A stretch of 64,000 bases of DNA from Megascapheus bottae (Eukaryota > Chordata > Mammalia > Rodentia > Geomyidae), in the NCBI GenBank assembly GCA_024803745.1, contig JANJXV010000024.1:8526106-8590105 (forward strand), read 5' to 3'. Below are positions 10,294 through 21,243 of this stretch, piece by piece. A model generated the notes under the pieces. The model was not told the DNA's origin. It ran no database searches and saw only the letters and a program-made list of their open reading frames with translations. Both the position numbers and the translations under genes were made by a program. How positions within the stretch are numbered: the first letter of the stretch is position 1; each line of letters begins with the position of its first letter.

Positions 10294-11084
10294 TGGGAGT
10301 GCAAACTCGTTCAACCACTATGGTGGTTCCTCAAAAGACTAAACATAGAGCTCCCCTATGACCCAGCAATTCCACTACTTGGCATCTACCCAATCGTCCA
10401 GAAACAAGGATATACTAAATCCACTAGCTCAACGATGTTCATTGCAGCACTATTCGCAATAGCAAAGATATGGGACCAACCCAGATGCCCCTCAATTGAT
10501 GAGTGGATCAAGAAGATGTGGTATTTATACACAGTGGAATTCTATGCTGTTGTCAGAAAGAAAGACATCGCCCCATTTGTAAGAAAATGGAAAGACTTAG
10601 AAAAAAACCATATCAAGTGAAGTAAGCTAGACTTAAAGGAACATAGGCTCAATGGTTTTCCTCATTTGTCATAATCATTAGAAACCTTGGGCTCTCCTAG
10701 CAGAGATTTACATAAGGCCATACAGTATGATGCTAAATGAAAGGACCTCCAGGATATAGGAACAAAAGCCATAAAATGATTGTTGTCCTTAATTCACTAT
10801 GTTATCTTTCATCTCTTTTGCTATCCCTTGGTTATCCCATATTGTTACAGTATCTTGCCTTGTTATCTGATATATTGTATATATTCTTATTTGGTTATTT
10901 GAAATAGGATAGGGAAGGGGGAAAACAAGATGAGAGGCAGGGGTGGAGGGAGGGAAATGGGGACCAAGACATGAGAAAGGGTATCAATGTTTGTGAAGTA
11001 ATGCACCTTCTATCTGGTTAATATAATGTAACCCTTCTATTAATTATAATAAAATATGTATGAAAAAAGAAGACTAACAGCAAC
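10294..11084 (+). mobile_element. 5'-truncated L1 (ORF2 C-terminus and 3' UTR)
   Basis: Starts at AGTGCAAACTCGTTCAACC and runs to the 3' end near 11065, with an AATAAAATATG motif. The frame to 10620 encodes the ORF2 C-terminal region (RLNIELPYDPAIPLLGIYP, then KIWDQPRC and MWYLYT), with a stop after KNHIK. Relative to the copy at 12.3 kb, a dozen bases are missing after ACCACTATGG. No reverse transcriptase or endonuclease domain is present, so it is non-autonomous debris. A possible target duplication, AAAAAATGTTGTGGG at 10279-10293 and AAAAAATATTGTGGG at 11085-11099, differs at one base. Confidence 0.92.
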
Positions 11085-11099
11085 AAAAAATATTGTGGG

Positions 11100-11869
11100 G
11101 GTAACCAAGTATTTACATGCAGCAAAAAAATCCTGAATTTAAATCCCTGCGTATACTACATATGAAAATTTAACTCAAAATAAATCAAAGACACAAGAAA
11201 GTAAAACACAACCTACAGAATGGGAAAATTTGCATAATTTTAAGTCTCCAAAGACCAAGTATCCACAGTACTTTGAAAAAGTAATTACAAGCTAGACGCT
11301 TGTAAGGAATTTTGCAGACCTGGAGAGAGATGTCAGTCTCCCTAAGACTTAGTTTAGGGCTGCTGAACCAGGTAGGAAAATCTTGAAAGAAAACTGGATG
11401 AATTTAATGGAGTAAGTATGACATTCATTGATGCTATATAAAGTCCATATCAGGTTTGAGGGACTGTGCTAAGAGGGGAGCTCATACAAGGATGAAGAAC
11501 AGGCCATTTTTACATTTGAGAAACTGCACACCCTGGTAGGTGAGGCCAGAATAAACAAATAATGTTAGCAAAGTGATAGGCATTAAAATTGAGATTTACT
11601 TTCAAGACACCTGTGGAATACAGAGGGAAGTTTGTATAATTTCCAAGGGATTACATTAGGAGTAAAGCCCAGAAATGAGCTAAGAAGAAGATGTGGGCAT
11701 CTACTGTACAGACAGGAGTGAAATTAGAGGTAAGTGAGTAAAGGGTAAGGCATTATAGTAAAGAAAAAACTGTATAGCAAATGCATTATCTCACATGGCA
11801 TTCACTGTACCTGGATTTTATTCTCATTATGACTGAATACAGGACAAAATCTCGTTCAATGGAACCTGA
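11100..11869. other. Unique or very old intergenic DNA
   Basis: No gene supported. Some of this may belong to the decayed minus-strand L2 that follows, but I cannot align it by eye. Confidence 0.35.
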
Positions 11870-12030
11870 AAGAAAATGACTTATATAAATGCCAGGTTAA
11901 GAAATGCGGACTTTATTCTGCAGACTATAGGGATTTGTAAAAGAAAATAAAATGTTGAATTGGAATGAGATAATTTGGTTCAGATTCACTCTTCAGAAAG
12001 ATTATTCTTGGGGCCAGTGTTATTTTTGTT
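11870..12030 (-). mobile_element. L2 fragment
   Basis: AGAAATGCGGACTTTATTCT, GCAGACTATAGGGATTTG, then CAGAAAGATTATTCTTGG follow the complement of the L2 segment that usually reads as a run from AGAGTGATCTTTCT to ATAAAGTCC. Strongly diverged, as expected for L2. Confidence 0.5.
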
Positions 12031-12333
12031 TATTTTTTTAAAATATAGTTTACTGAAAGGCCACTGTGAAATAATACTTGGACAATCTTCTTCTCCCATC
12101 ATAACCAGCACATTTATAGTAACGCTAAAGAACTAGGATTTAGGATAATTGGAGAAATGACATCCCAAATCATACTCAAATCATCTTCCCCTAAAGTCAA
12201 CCACCTAAGATGCTGCTGCTACTAGATGCCATGGTGACTTCCCAGAATCCTTTTAGAAATCTCTAGCTGCTTATTTATATGGATAGTAATGCTCATATGT
12301 CCAGAAGAAAAAGGAGGAAAGAAATAAGAAGGG

Positions 12334-13162
12334 GTTTGCACTGAGTGCAAACTCGTTCAACCACTATGGAAAGCAGTGTGGCAGTGCCTCAAAAGGCTAA
12401 ACATAGAACTCTCCTATGACCCAGCAATTCCACTACTTGGCATTTACCCAACCAACCAGAAACAAGGACATACTAAACCCACTAGCACAACAATGTTCAT
12501 TGCAGCACTATTCACCATAGCAAAGATATGGAACCAACCTAGATGTCCCTCAGTTGATGAGTGGATCAACAAGTTGTGGTATTTGTACACAATGGAATTC
12601 TATGCTGCTGTCAGAAAGAATGACATCGCCCCATTTGTTAGGAAATGGAAAGACTTAGAAAAAATCATATTAAGTGAAGTAAGCCAGACTCACAGGAACT
12701 TAGGCTCAATGGTTTCCCTCATTTGTCATAATCAGTACAAACCTTGGGCTCTACTAGCAGAGATCTGCAATAGAGCAAAATCTTGATACATAAGACCATA
12801 TAATGTGAAGCTAATTGAAAGGACCTCCAGGATATTGAAACAAAAGCCATATAATGAATGATTGTTGTCCTTAATGTACTATGTTGTCTCTCATCTCCTT
12901 TGCGGTCCCTTGGTTATCTCATATTGGTATAGTATCTCGCTTTGTTATCTGATATATTGAATTTATTTGTATTTGGATATTTGAAATTTGATAGGGAAGG
13001 GGGGAAAACCAAGACGGGTGGGGGGTTTGGGGGGGAGGGAAATGGGTACCAAGACATGTGAAAGGGTATCAATGTATGTGAATTAATGCACCTTCTATCT
13101 GGCAAATATCATGTAACCCTTTTGCTAATTACAATAAAAAAATTTTTTTAAATATATAAAAA
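12334..13162 (+). mobile_element. 5'-truncated L1 with 16-bp target duplication
   Basis: About 829 bp bounded by AAAGAAATAAGAAGGG at 12318-12333 and 13163-13178. It encodes ORF2 C-terminal sequence to a stop at 12786 (NIELSYDPAIPLLGIYP, DEWINKLWYLYTMEFYAA, DLEKIILSEVSQTHR), then a G-rich 3' UTR and AATAAAAAAATTTTT tail. The first ten bases are not L1 but the reverse complement of its first bases (see findings). Confidence 0.95.
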
Positions 13163-13280
13163 AAAGAAATAAGAAGGGTTATTTTGAAAACAAAAGCTAT
13201 TTTGATGGCACAATTCAACATGAGAAAAAGAGATTATTTTATATTTTTTCACTATTATTTGAAATTTAAAATTTTATGGG

Positions 13281-13485
13281 AGGGCTGGGAGTTTGGCCTA
13301 GTAGTAGAGTGCTTATCTGGTATGCACAAAGACCGGAGTTCAATTCTTCAGTACTACATACGTAAATTTAAAAGCCAGGAGTGGCGTTGTGGCACAAGTA
13401 GCAGAAGTCTAGCCTTCAGAAAGCCCAAGGACAGTGCTCAGGCTCTGAGTTCAAGCCCTAGGACTGGCAAAAAAAAAAAAAAAGC
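13281..13485 (+). mobile_element. IDL-Geo SINE
   Basis: GGGCTGGGAGTTTGGCCTAG opens the left monomer; the B box is decayed (GAGTTCAATTCT). Geo contains GGCACAAGTAGCAGAAGTCT, a variant of the usual GGCTCAAGTGGTAGAG, and an A15 tail. Confidence 0.93.
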
Positions 13486-13879
13486 ATTTATGGGATACTG
13501 TGAGATCATTCGGTACCAGTGTACATCGTATAATGAGCAAATCAAAGTAGTCGAATTGACTTTCTGTCCAGTTCACTTTCTAATCCACAATATATTTTCC
13601 TCTTTTTTTTTAACTTGAATGTTCTCAAGATATGTTTGCTCCTCTTTTGACAGTCTACCCTTTGTCCTCATAATTGCCTTTACGTGCCCCCTCACTTGAA
13701 AGATCCCATTCCTGCCACCCCGTCTCCCTTTCTGCTCACTTCCCAGATGCTGGAACTAGATCTAACTTCCTTCTTGCTTTGTTCCATGGAGTCCCTTCTT
13801 TGTTTTGTATTCCATTGTTCCCAAGTTTGGCCCTTGCACACACTTCAAACTACCTCATGACTCCTGGTGCAGGGTTACA

Positions 13880-14020
13880 GTAGTTGTACTCATCGCTGTG
13901 GTGAATTGTAGTGAGGAGATAAGGTCCTTAGTTCACATCTCTTGGATTTAATTTGTAGTCCCTACACTTAGAACCTATATGACTTCAGGCAAACCACTTA
14001 CTCTTCTTGATTAAAAGGAT
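13880..14020 (+). mobile_element. MIR fragment
   Basis: TAGTTCACATCTCTTGGATT and AGAACCTATATGACTTCAGG CAAACCACTTACTC follow the MIR order (tRNA-derived core, then 'TGTGACCTTGGGCAAGT'). Diverged. Confidence 0.45.
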
Positions 14021-14042
14021 TTTTAAAAAAATCACCTGGCCT

Positions 14043-14285
14043 GAGCCCGGTGTGGTGGCTCACGCCTGTAATCCTAGCTACTCAGGAGACTAAGATGTGA
14101 GGATCACCATTCAAAGTCAGCCCGGGCACAAAAGTCTGTGAGACTCTTATCTCCAATTAACCACCAAAGATAATGGAAGTGGTGCTGTGGCTCAAGGGCA
14201 AGGGGGAGGGCAGTGCCTTGAGCTGCAGAGCTCAGGCACAGCACCCAGGCCTAAAGTTCAAGCTCCATGACTGACAAAAAAAAAA
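14043..14285 (+). mobile_element. B1-Geo SINE with 18-bp target duplication
   Basis: Complete dimer bounded by AAAAAAATCACCTGGCCT at about 14025-14042 and again ending at 14297. B1 half has GGTGTGGTGGCTCACGCCTG; Geo half has GGCTCAAGGGCAAGGGGGAG and CATGACTGAC then the A tail. The perfect duplication makes it one of the younger insertions here. Confidence 0.95.
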
Positions 14286-14297
14286 ATCACCTGGCCT

Positions 14298-15058
14298 ATA
14301 TTATCCTAAATGTTGTATGGCTTATGCAGTTGTATTATTTTCTATATTATATTATTGTTAATGCATTTAATTTAACAATTTTATTCGCATGTTTGGAGAT
14401 ACATTTGTTTTCAAATCCCAGATTTGCTTTATCGTTGAATTCAGAGTAAGAGGTTAGAGGTTTTTAAGACAGGATGCATTGAGAAATATAAAATATTCCT
14501 CATAATGTTGGATACCTTAAACAATCTTGATATAAGGCATTCTCAAGAAATGTTGGTGATTATTGTGATTATCCAGGTGAAAAATCCTGAAAAAGACAAT
14601 TCAAGATTCTAGGGACAATGTCTTCGGTTACTGAAGACCTAGATGGCCTGAGAAATACCCAGTCTCCCTAGAGATTGTGCGGAGTGCATAACGACTTATT
14701 TGAGGACAATCTTTTAGACTTTAGTCCAAGAAGGCCAGTGTCTGAGGCAAGCATTCTGGGATTTTGTGAACCACCCCTGCCGCAGCTTGCATCTTCTTCA
14801 CCTACTCACCAGATGAAGAACTTCATGCAAAGATTTGCTGTAAGATTTGTCTTCAGCAACCTCAGATCAAGCCCTGATTATTCTAGTGCTTACCATCTAT
14901 TTTCTAACTGAGGTGACCTCTCATCTGATTTCTGTCCCTCATATTCGTTTTTTTTCCTAGAATTTTATGCAAATGCTTGCAGTAACTTTTTGTGTGCTGG
15001 TTTTATTTTTTTTTTTACACTTAGCGTTAGGCTTCTGAGATTCAGCTTCGTCATTCTA

Positions 15059-15060
<2 letters not shown>
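14298..15060. other. AT-rich unique intergenic DNA
   Basis: No gene or recognisable repeat seen apart from the flanking elements. A 78-codon frame at 14675-14911 (+) shows no domain. Confidence 0.4.
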
Positions 15061-15107
<47 letters not shown>

Positions 15108-15143
15108 CTCTCTTTTTCCCTCCCTCTTTCTCTCTCTCCCTCA
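15061..15143. repeat. (TC)n microsatellite with interruptions
   Basis: About 20 TC units, then further TC/CCC-rich pyrimidine sequence. Confidence 0.93.
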
Positions 15144-15630
15144 ATACGAGGTAATACTTCATTTTTGGATATACCATTATTTGCTTATTCAAATGAGAAC
15201 TGATGGGCATCTAAATTACTGTGAGTGTTCATATGCTCTGTACAAAATAACTGGGAACATTTATATGCATGACTTTTGTGAACATGACTCTTATTTCATC
15301 TGACTAAATAGGAATGATATTTATTGGGACACTTGAAAAATACCTGATAAAAAGTGGCCACTGTAATTTTCAATGTGCCTGAATCATTTCGCATTTCTAA
15401 CAGTACAACATAAACTCCAGTTTTCCCACATCCTCAAGAATATTTAGCAAAATTTGTTATGAAAAATGTAATCATTCGGATGAATGTGTAGTGGTATCTC
15501 AATATTCTCTAAAATTTGCATGCCTCTACTTAATAACACATTCAGTTTCCATGTAGATAGTAATGCATGTATATTCTTTTGTGAAATATTTATAAATCTT
15601 TGATTTTTTTTAAAGATTCAGTCTAGTTGT

Positions 15631-15841
15631 CTCCTCCTCCTCCTCATCCTCTCCTTCTTCTTCTTCTTCCTCCTCCTCCTCTTCCTCCTCCTCCTGCTCT
15701 CCTCCTCCTCCTCCTCCTTCTCTTCCTCTTCTTCTTCTTCTTCTTCTTCTTCTTCTTCTTCTTCTTCTTCTTCTTCTTCTTCTTCTTCTTCTTCTTCTTC
15801 TTCTCCTTCTCCCCCCCCTCCTCCTCCTCCTTCTTCTTCTT
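15631..15841. repeat. Long polypyrimidine tract with pure (TTC)n core
   Basis: Roughly 210 bp of almost pure pyrimidine on the + strand. It starts with CTC/TCC triplets, has an uninterrupted CTT core of about 25 units at 15728-15804, a C run, then more CTC/CTT. Read in one frame it gives fake poly-Phe/Leu or poly-Lys/Arg frames on either strand. Confidence 0.97.
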
Positions 15842-15914
15842 GAGCTGTAAATATCCCTTATATATTTTCAACACATATCTTTTGTCCAATTAGAATGCCC
15901 ATGCTGGACTTACA

Positions 15915-16415
15915 TTAAAAGCACCCATTGTGCTGTATGCTGATAATCCTGTAATCCTAATTATTCAGAAGGCTGAAAGTAAGTAGAACTTTTAAATTCA
16001 GTTAATCAACAAAAAGCTGGAAGTGGAAGTATGTCTCAAATGGTATAGTGTTAGGGAAAAAAGTCTTAGGGCTGGGCACAGTGGCTGACGCCTATATTCC
16101 TAGCTTCTCAGAAGGCTGAGAACTGAGGATCAAAGTTCAAAGCCAGCCCAGGCACAAAAGGACCTGAGACTCCTATCTCCAATTAACCTCTAGAAAATGG
16201 TAAATAGGGCTTGGCTCAAGGGTAGGGTGGTAGCCTTGAGCTAAAGAGCTTAGGGACAATCCCCAGGCCCAGGGGTAGGTCAGTAGCCTTGAGCTGAAGA
16301 GCTCAGGGATAGCACCCAAGCCCAGAGTTCTAGCCCCATGACCCACAAAAAAAAACTCTTAAGAAAGAATGACACTTAGGCACTGAGGTCAAACCTCAGG
16401 ACTAGTACACACATG
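15915..16415 (+). mobile_element. Old B1-Geo SINE split by a younger one
   Basis: The host copy runs from 15915 to 16068 (degraded B1: GATAATCCTGTAATCCTAAT, AGAAGGCTGAAAG; then the linker and CTGGAAGTGGAAGTATGTCT) and resumes at 16362-16415 (GACACTTAGGCACTGAGGTC, AACCTCAGGACTAG). The break is the insertion at 16069-16350. Its tail continues into a (CA)n tract. Confidence 0.75.
16069..16350 (+). mobile_element. B1-Geo SINE, subfamily with duplicated Geo segment
   Basis: Inserted into an older B1-Geo, with a near-identical flank AAAAAGTCTTA / AAAAACTCTTA. B1 half has GGGCTGGGCACAGTGGCTGA; the Geo half carries the motif GGGCTTGGCTCAAGGG and then two successive versions of a block of about 53 bp (16219-16270 and 16271-16323), each containing GTAGCCTTGAGCT and a GAGCT..AGGGA..C run. 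The same arrangement recurs at 40.1 kb. Confidence 0.9.
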
Positions 16416-16422
16416 TGTGCAT

Positions 16423-16460
<38 letters not shown>

Positions 16461-16471
16461 ACTCACACACC
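16416..16471. repeat. (CA)n microsatellite at a SINE tail
   Basis: Starts inside the 3' end of the older B1-Geo at 15915-16415. ACACACATGTGTGCATGCA leads into about 20 CA units, ending in three CTCACACA variants. Confidence 0.93.
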
Positions 16472-16514
16472 AAACAAGTGTTCTGTTATTTCAAAATTCT
16501 TTTTAAAAATTATT

Positions 16515-16645
16515 TTTAAGTAGGTATGCAAGGAAGTTGCAATTCAACATGTTAGCTTATGGTACAATGCATCTTGTTTAATGTCATCACTTGCATCCTT
16601 TTCCTCTATCCCAACCCCTCTATTTTCTTCATTCCATTTTCAAAT
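16515..16645 (-). mobile_element. Old L1 3' UTR fragment
   Basis: ATTATTTTTAAGTAGGTATG, GTACAATGCATCTTGTTTAA and TGTCATCACTTGCATCC match the type of 3' UTR also seen at 40.96 kb and 61.3 kb in this window (shared TACAATGCATCTTG core). Confidence 0.55.
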
Positions 16646-16805
16646 TTCTTACTGGAATTCTGTCTTTAATTAAAATGACTATATATGGACACAAATGAAG
16701 TCTTGCTGATTAAAATCAATGATGCTCACTTGCAAGGTAGAGATTAGAGATAAAGGGAAAGAATGTTCAAAGGTCTTCTGTTTATATGAGCACCACATCT
16801 CTGTT

Positions 16806-16921
16806 TTTTTTTTTTTCTGGACAGTTGTAGGGCTTCAGCTCCGGGTCTGGGAGTTGTCCCTGAGCTCTTCAGTTCAAGGCTAGCCCTCTATCTACCATTT
16901 ACACCACACTGCCACTTCCTG
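16806..16921 (-). mobile_element. Solo Geo monomer (truncated SINE)
   Basis: A T-run is followed by the complement of Geo alone (GAGCTCTTCAGTTCAAGGCT, CTACCATTTACACCACACTG, CCACTTCC). Neither a B1 nor an IDL left half follows, so it is a 5'-truncated copy of unknown parent family. Confidence 0.8.
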
Positions 16922-16929
16922 AACAGCAC

Positions 16930-17445
16930 ATTTCTAAATAAGTCTCATTATGGAGACTTATAGGCTATGTAAACAAGTTTCTACTTCCGTTTATTATCCT
17001 ACTCCTTGCATCTTCTTTCATATTTGACACCCTGAGTTTTCATTGTCCCAATCTACTCTACTGAGGAAAAGGGTAAGTTATATAAATGGTAATGAACACA
17101 CTCAGTCTTTTATTATCATTTACTACATCCTGAAAACAGCAAACATACTTGCAGAATTTTTATTATTTTTAATTACTGATTGAGAAGAAAACTGCATTGA
17201 TTTCATGTAATTTAGCAATTACAGGATATGGACATCATTGAGCAGCATGTTTTATTCAACTGTCAACTGTGCACGTGTGGAGCACATATATACCAAGCTG
17301 GTGTCTGTCTTCAGGTGCATGTATGCTATTCCTCTTTGTGAAGTGCCCTCCCTCTTTTCCTTTTCCTGTTGGAATCTACATACATTTGCCATAAAATATC
17401 CTCTACAAAGCTAAAGCAATACATATATGTGTGTATGGTGGATTG
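16930..17445. other. AT-rich unique intergenic DNA
   Basis: Nothing recognisable seen. Confidence 0.4.
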
Positions 17446-17449
17446 GGGC

Positions 17450-17642
17450 CAGAAAAGCACATTAAAGTAGAAATCCTGGCTTTACTAGTTCTGTGACCAC
17501 CATTTAATTATATAGCTACTCACTCTTTGTGAGTAGAAATACAAGGCTTATTATTAGGATTAAAGCAGAGAAAGCACCCAAAATGCTTTGCACAGTGTCT
17601 AGCACATTATTTTCAATAAATGCTAGCCATTGTTGTGGAAAT
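17450..17642 (+). mobile_element. MIR element
   Basis: Good MIR order: AAATCCTGGCTTTACTAGTT, CTGTGACCACCATTTAAT, GGATTAAAGCAGAGAAAGCA, then CAGTGTCTAGCACATTAT and CAATAAATGCTAGCCATTGT. Retains most of the core and the L2-like 3' end. Confidence 0.8.
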
Positions 17643-18610
17643 GATAGTAATTGATAATAATAATTTTGAAACCTTTGGCTACTTAGCCTCCACTGACTTT
17701 TCCTTTCTCTGAGTTTCTATTATACCAAGAGTAATTGCTATTCAGCCCTCATCATTCTCTTACTATTCCATAGTTACAGGTTTTGCCTCCTCAGTTGAAT
17801 TGCAGGCTCTGTAGGCTTGGCGAAGCTCACTACATAGTAGGGATGCTGTATGAACTCACTGGTTGGTTGGTGGGTTTCACCTCCAGACTGCTGAAATAAA
17901 ACCTAACAATGCCACCAAGGAAAACAATTAAAATCAGAAAAGGACCTTTTCTGAATTCTCTGAAATCCAATGAAAGCAGCAAGGTTTGTGCTATAGTGGA
18001 AGAGGAGAGCAATTAATGCTGTTGTTAGAATCAGAATGGAAACAGTTTCACATACCAAACAAGGGCTCCAAAGCACCAAATGAGCTGTTGTGTCTATAAA
18101 TGCAATATCTGTCATAAATGCAATATCCGTTCTGCTTTTGAAAACCTTCATTTATCTCAAGGCTGGAACTTTCTTCTCCAAGGCCACTGATTTGTTTTCT
18201 GTCAACACCTGTGATATGGAACACTTTTATCATGTTGACAATGATAATTAAGAATGTAGCATACAGAATAGATGATCATAAATATCGAGATCACAGTGAA
18301 GTGTATCTAAATGAACAAAAATACCTCATTCATTTGCTCCTAAACCTAATTATAGACACCCTCACCACATACAGTTTAGTGTATGTAGCTGAGCATATAT
18401 ACAATTTGGCTTTAAAGGAACAAAGGGGTTATTGAAAGTAGTTCTAAGAGAGACAATTACAGAAACAGCAGAAGAGAAGGAAACAATCTACTTGAGGGAT
18501 CTTTTAAGAAAGTCTATTTCCTTTTACAAGCAACCCTTGAGTATTGTTTCTTATTCGCCATTATCACAGCATCTTCTCCCTCCTGCCTTTTGTCTGTGTG
18601 TAAAATGAAA
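17643..18610. other. Unique intergenic DNA
   Basis: No gene supported. It contains a small tandem duplication at about 18091-18130, where ATAAATGCAATATC occurs twice, 20 bp apart. Confidence 0.4.
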
Positions 18611-18627
18611 GATGCTTTTGTCCTGGG

Positions 18628-18818
18628 CCGGGAGTTTGGCCTAATGGTAGAGTGCTTGCCTAGCATGCACAAAGACCCTGTTTGGATTCCTTAGTACAAT
18701 ATACATAGAAAAAAAGCCAGAAATGATGCTGTGGCTCAAGTGGTAGAGTTCTAGCCTTGAGAAAGCTCAAGTACAGAGCCCAGGCCCTGAGTTCAGGGCC
18801 CAGGACTGGCAAAAAAAA
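18628..18818 (+). mobile_element. IDL-Geo SINE with 17-bp target duplication
   Basis: Bounded by GATGCTTTTGTCCTGGG at 18611-18627 and GATGCTTATGTCCTGGG at 18819-18835 (one difference). The B box is decayed to TTTGGATTCC. Geo half is standard, with an A8 tail. Confidence 0.95.
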
Positions 18819-18835
18819 GATGCTTATGTCCTGGG

Positions 18836-20878
18836 TGAATGCTCTCTGCAAGGTGAGAGGGAGATTTTAATAGCCAGTGGATATAATCAGCCTCTTCCTC
18901 TGGTTATCATTGTCATTGCCCATTGACTTTGAGACCAAAGCTGTCACACTTGAGGTTCCTGTTTGAGTTTTTGTTATAATTGTGTCTCACAGATGGATAT
19001 AACTCTGCAAATAAGTGATAATTGATTTCATTTATCTAATTATCTTATGTTAGATGTTTAAGATATTTATGTATGCCACATTTCCTGGTGAGGAAATAAG
19101 ATTCTTGATCATAGGACAAAATATTTGGAATAAAATATTTTTTATTATTTGCAATAAAAACATTTCTGCATAAACACTGTGTTCAGCATATCCTTTGTGT
19201 TTACCTACAAATTATATAACTATTCTGTACTTCTATTGTTTTTCTTTATTTAGGAAAAAAAAGCACTCATAATGGGAATAATCAAAATACCAACAATCTA
19301 GGAATGCTGTGAAAATTAAATGAGAAGTGGCATAAGAAACTATCACCTAGTATATAGTAATTATAAAAAATATTACCTACTGCAATTACTGCTTTCACTG
19401 TTATTGAAAATAACACTTTGGATTGTAAATAATCAACCTTCCTAAAATCAAGACTGCTTTGTATATAGCCATAATGACTTACGAGTAGATACAAGATCAA
19501 AGGCTGCTACCTTACTACTCATGCTGAGGGAGAAGGTTTATGCTGCACTTTCTCACATAAAACCAAAATGCATGCTTACCTTATCATGGAAAATATCCCA
19601 AGTGAGTAATTTTTTAAGAACTTGGTTTAAGAACCTCTTTTCCATCTTTTTCAAATTGCTTTTAAACATATAATGATTTTACAACTGCCCAAGAAGGTAA
19701 CATTGCTTATACATTTTGCCATCCTGTGTAAATTATAAGCCAAATTATCAGGCATAACATCAAGCCATTGTTCAGTGCTGTTTACTCACTGGTGTTCTTG
19801 CAGTGTGCTGTTGTTTGCTCATGTTTATTTATAAGAGAGTCTTGCACAAAGCACCTGGGAAATCAAGTGATGGGTTTCCTGATAAATCTTGGGAGGTAGA
19901 GAATTTTGCCATTATTCACAGGCACTGCTGTGTAGAAGCATCCGTGTATGTATATCTTAGCTTTCTATATATCTTGCACAATTTTTTGCCATGTTCTTTA
20001 GAGATTAAGTGGGAAGTCCAGGTTCCAAAAGAGGTATTGACTTGTAGTCTCCAGATAGAGAAGAAGCACAGAGTAGGTGCATATCAAACAGAGTTGGATT
20101 AGTTTTACCTCTGTTCCGACCTTCCTTTCTTTTACCCCTCATTCTTTCTCTAAGCAAAAAGCACACTGAGGGCTTAATAAACATTTGTTAATAGATGCTA
20201 CTATGCTGGCGCTGGAGAAAATTGTTATAAACATTAAAAACAAAACCAAATCAACTCATTCTGCATTAGTTCTGTAGAGCCATTTTTATTCCTGGCACAA
20301 TGAAGGAATGGTTTCATGAATTTTTTGAGTCTCTGAGTGTCCATGTAATCTTCCTAAAGGGATATTCATGTGCAATTGCAAAAGAGTAAGAAAAAATGTT
20401 ATTTTATTTCCTCTTTCAATGACCTCCCTCAGAGTGTATCAAAGGACTATTTAATTATAACTGGTAACATGTAAGTTTGGGCAATTTTTTTTAACACACC
20501 TCCATTCTGCCCTGACTCTGACTCCATTGCCATCAAAATAACAAAAATAAGAGAAAAGGAGGAGCAACCTTTATCCTAACTCTGATTCCTATCTTTGTCT
20601 TAACTGCAAAAACTTGAGATGAACTTGTTTGTTTTTTACCTCTAACCAGTGCTGCTCTGGATGCAAGTAAAACTTTCACAAATCAAACTTGGATGACTTG
20701 TCTTTTTATTTCTTCACTAATTTCTTGCGAAGTGGACATAGATTTCTACCATCAGTATCAAGGTTTGTGATTAAAAGCCAATAACAGCTTTTTAAAATTG
20801 GTTTTAGTTACCATTTCTAACGTTTTTTCCCTGTGCATGTAAATCAATCTACTGATTTCACTAATAGAGATAACTAAC
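18836..20878. other. AT-rich unique intergenic DNA
   Basis: No gene or clear transposon seen. GGGCTTAATAAACATTTGTT near 20170 could be the very end of an L2 or MIR. A 99-codon frame at 19803-20102 (+) shows no domain. Confidence 0.4.
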
Positions 20879-20879
20879 T

Positions 20880-21243
20880 CTGTGGTGTGAATGTGTCTTC
20901 CCAGTCCCAAAAAGCATGTGCTGAAAATATATCTCCAAAGCAACCACATGGAGAAACTGGATTGGGGGAGGAGAGTTAGGTTAGCAGAGATGAAGCTAAT
21001 AAATGAATTAATACCAATTATAAAAGAGCTCAGGGCTATAACCCTCATCTCTCACTTATGTTCTTTCAGCCTGAGCCATGGCTCTGGCTTTTCACCACGA
21101 ACCATGGTGTGACCCAGAAAATGCCTTTATGAGGGCGTTTCAATCTAAGGATTCTTTGCCTTTAGAACCATGAGTCACATGAATGTTTTGATAAATAACC
21201 CAATCTGTAACTTTCCATGACAGCAACACAAAACATACTAAGA
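20880..21243 (+). mobile_element. ERVL-MaLR LTR (MST-like)
   Basis: Opens TGTGGTGTGAATGTGTCTTC CCAG with AAAAAGCATGTGCTGAAA and closes with ACCATGAGTCACATGAATG, AACCCAATCTGTAACTT and GACAGCAACACAAAACATAC. Order and ends fit MaLR LTRs. Short open frames inside it are incidental. Confidence 0.7.

Noticed and set aside
10222..12786. Open frames of 132 and 136 codons with conserved-looking protein
   Set aside because: They are the C-terminal fringe of L1 ORF2 in 5'-truncated copies, with SINE sequence fused at the front of the first; not host genes.
13184..13618. 144-codon frame
   Set aside because: Most of it is translated IDL-Geo SINE with an A-tail poly-Lys run.
15627..15893. Overlapping frames on both strands with poly-Phe and poly-Lys
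   Set aside because: Produced entirely by the TTC/TCC tract.
20880..21243. Overlapping open frames on both strands
   Set aside because: Contained in a MaLR LTR with no coding capacity.
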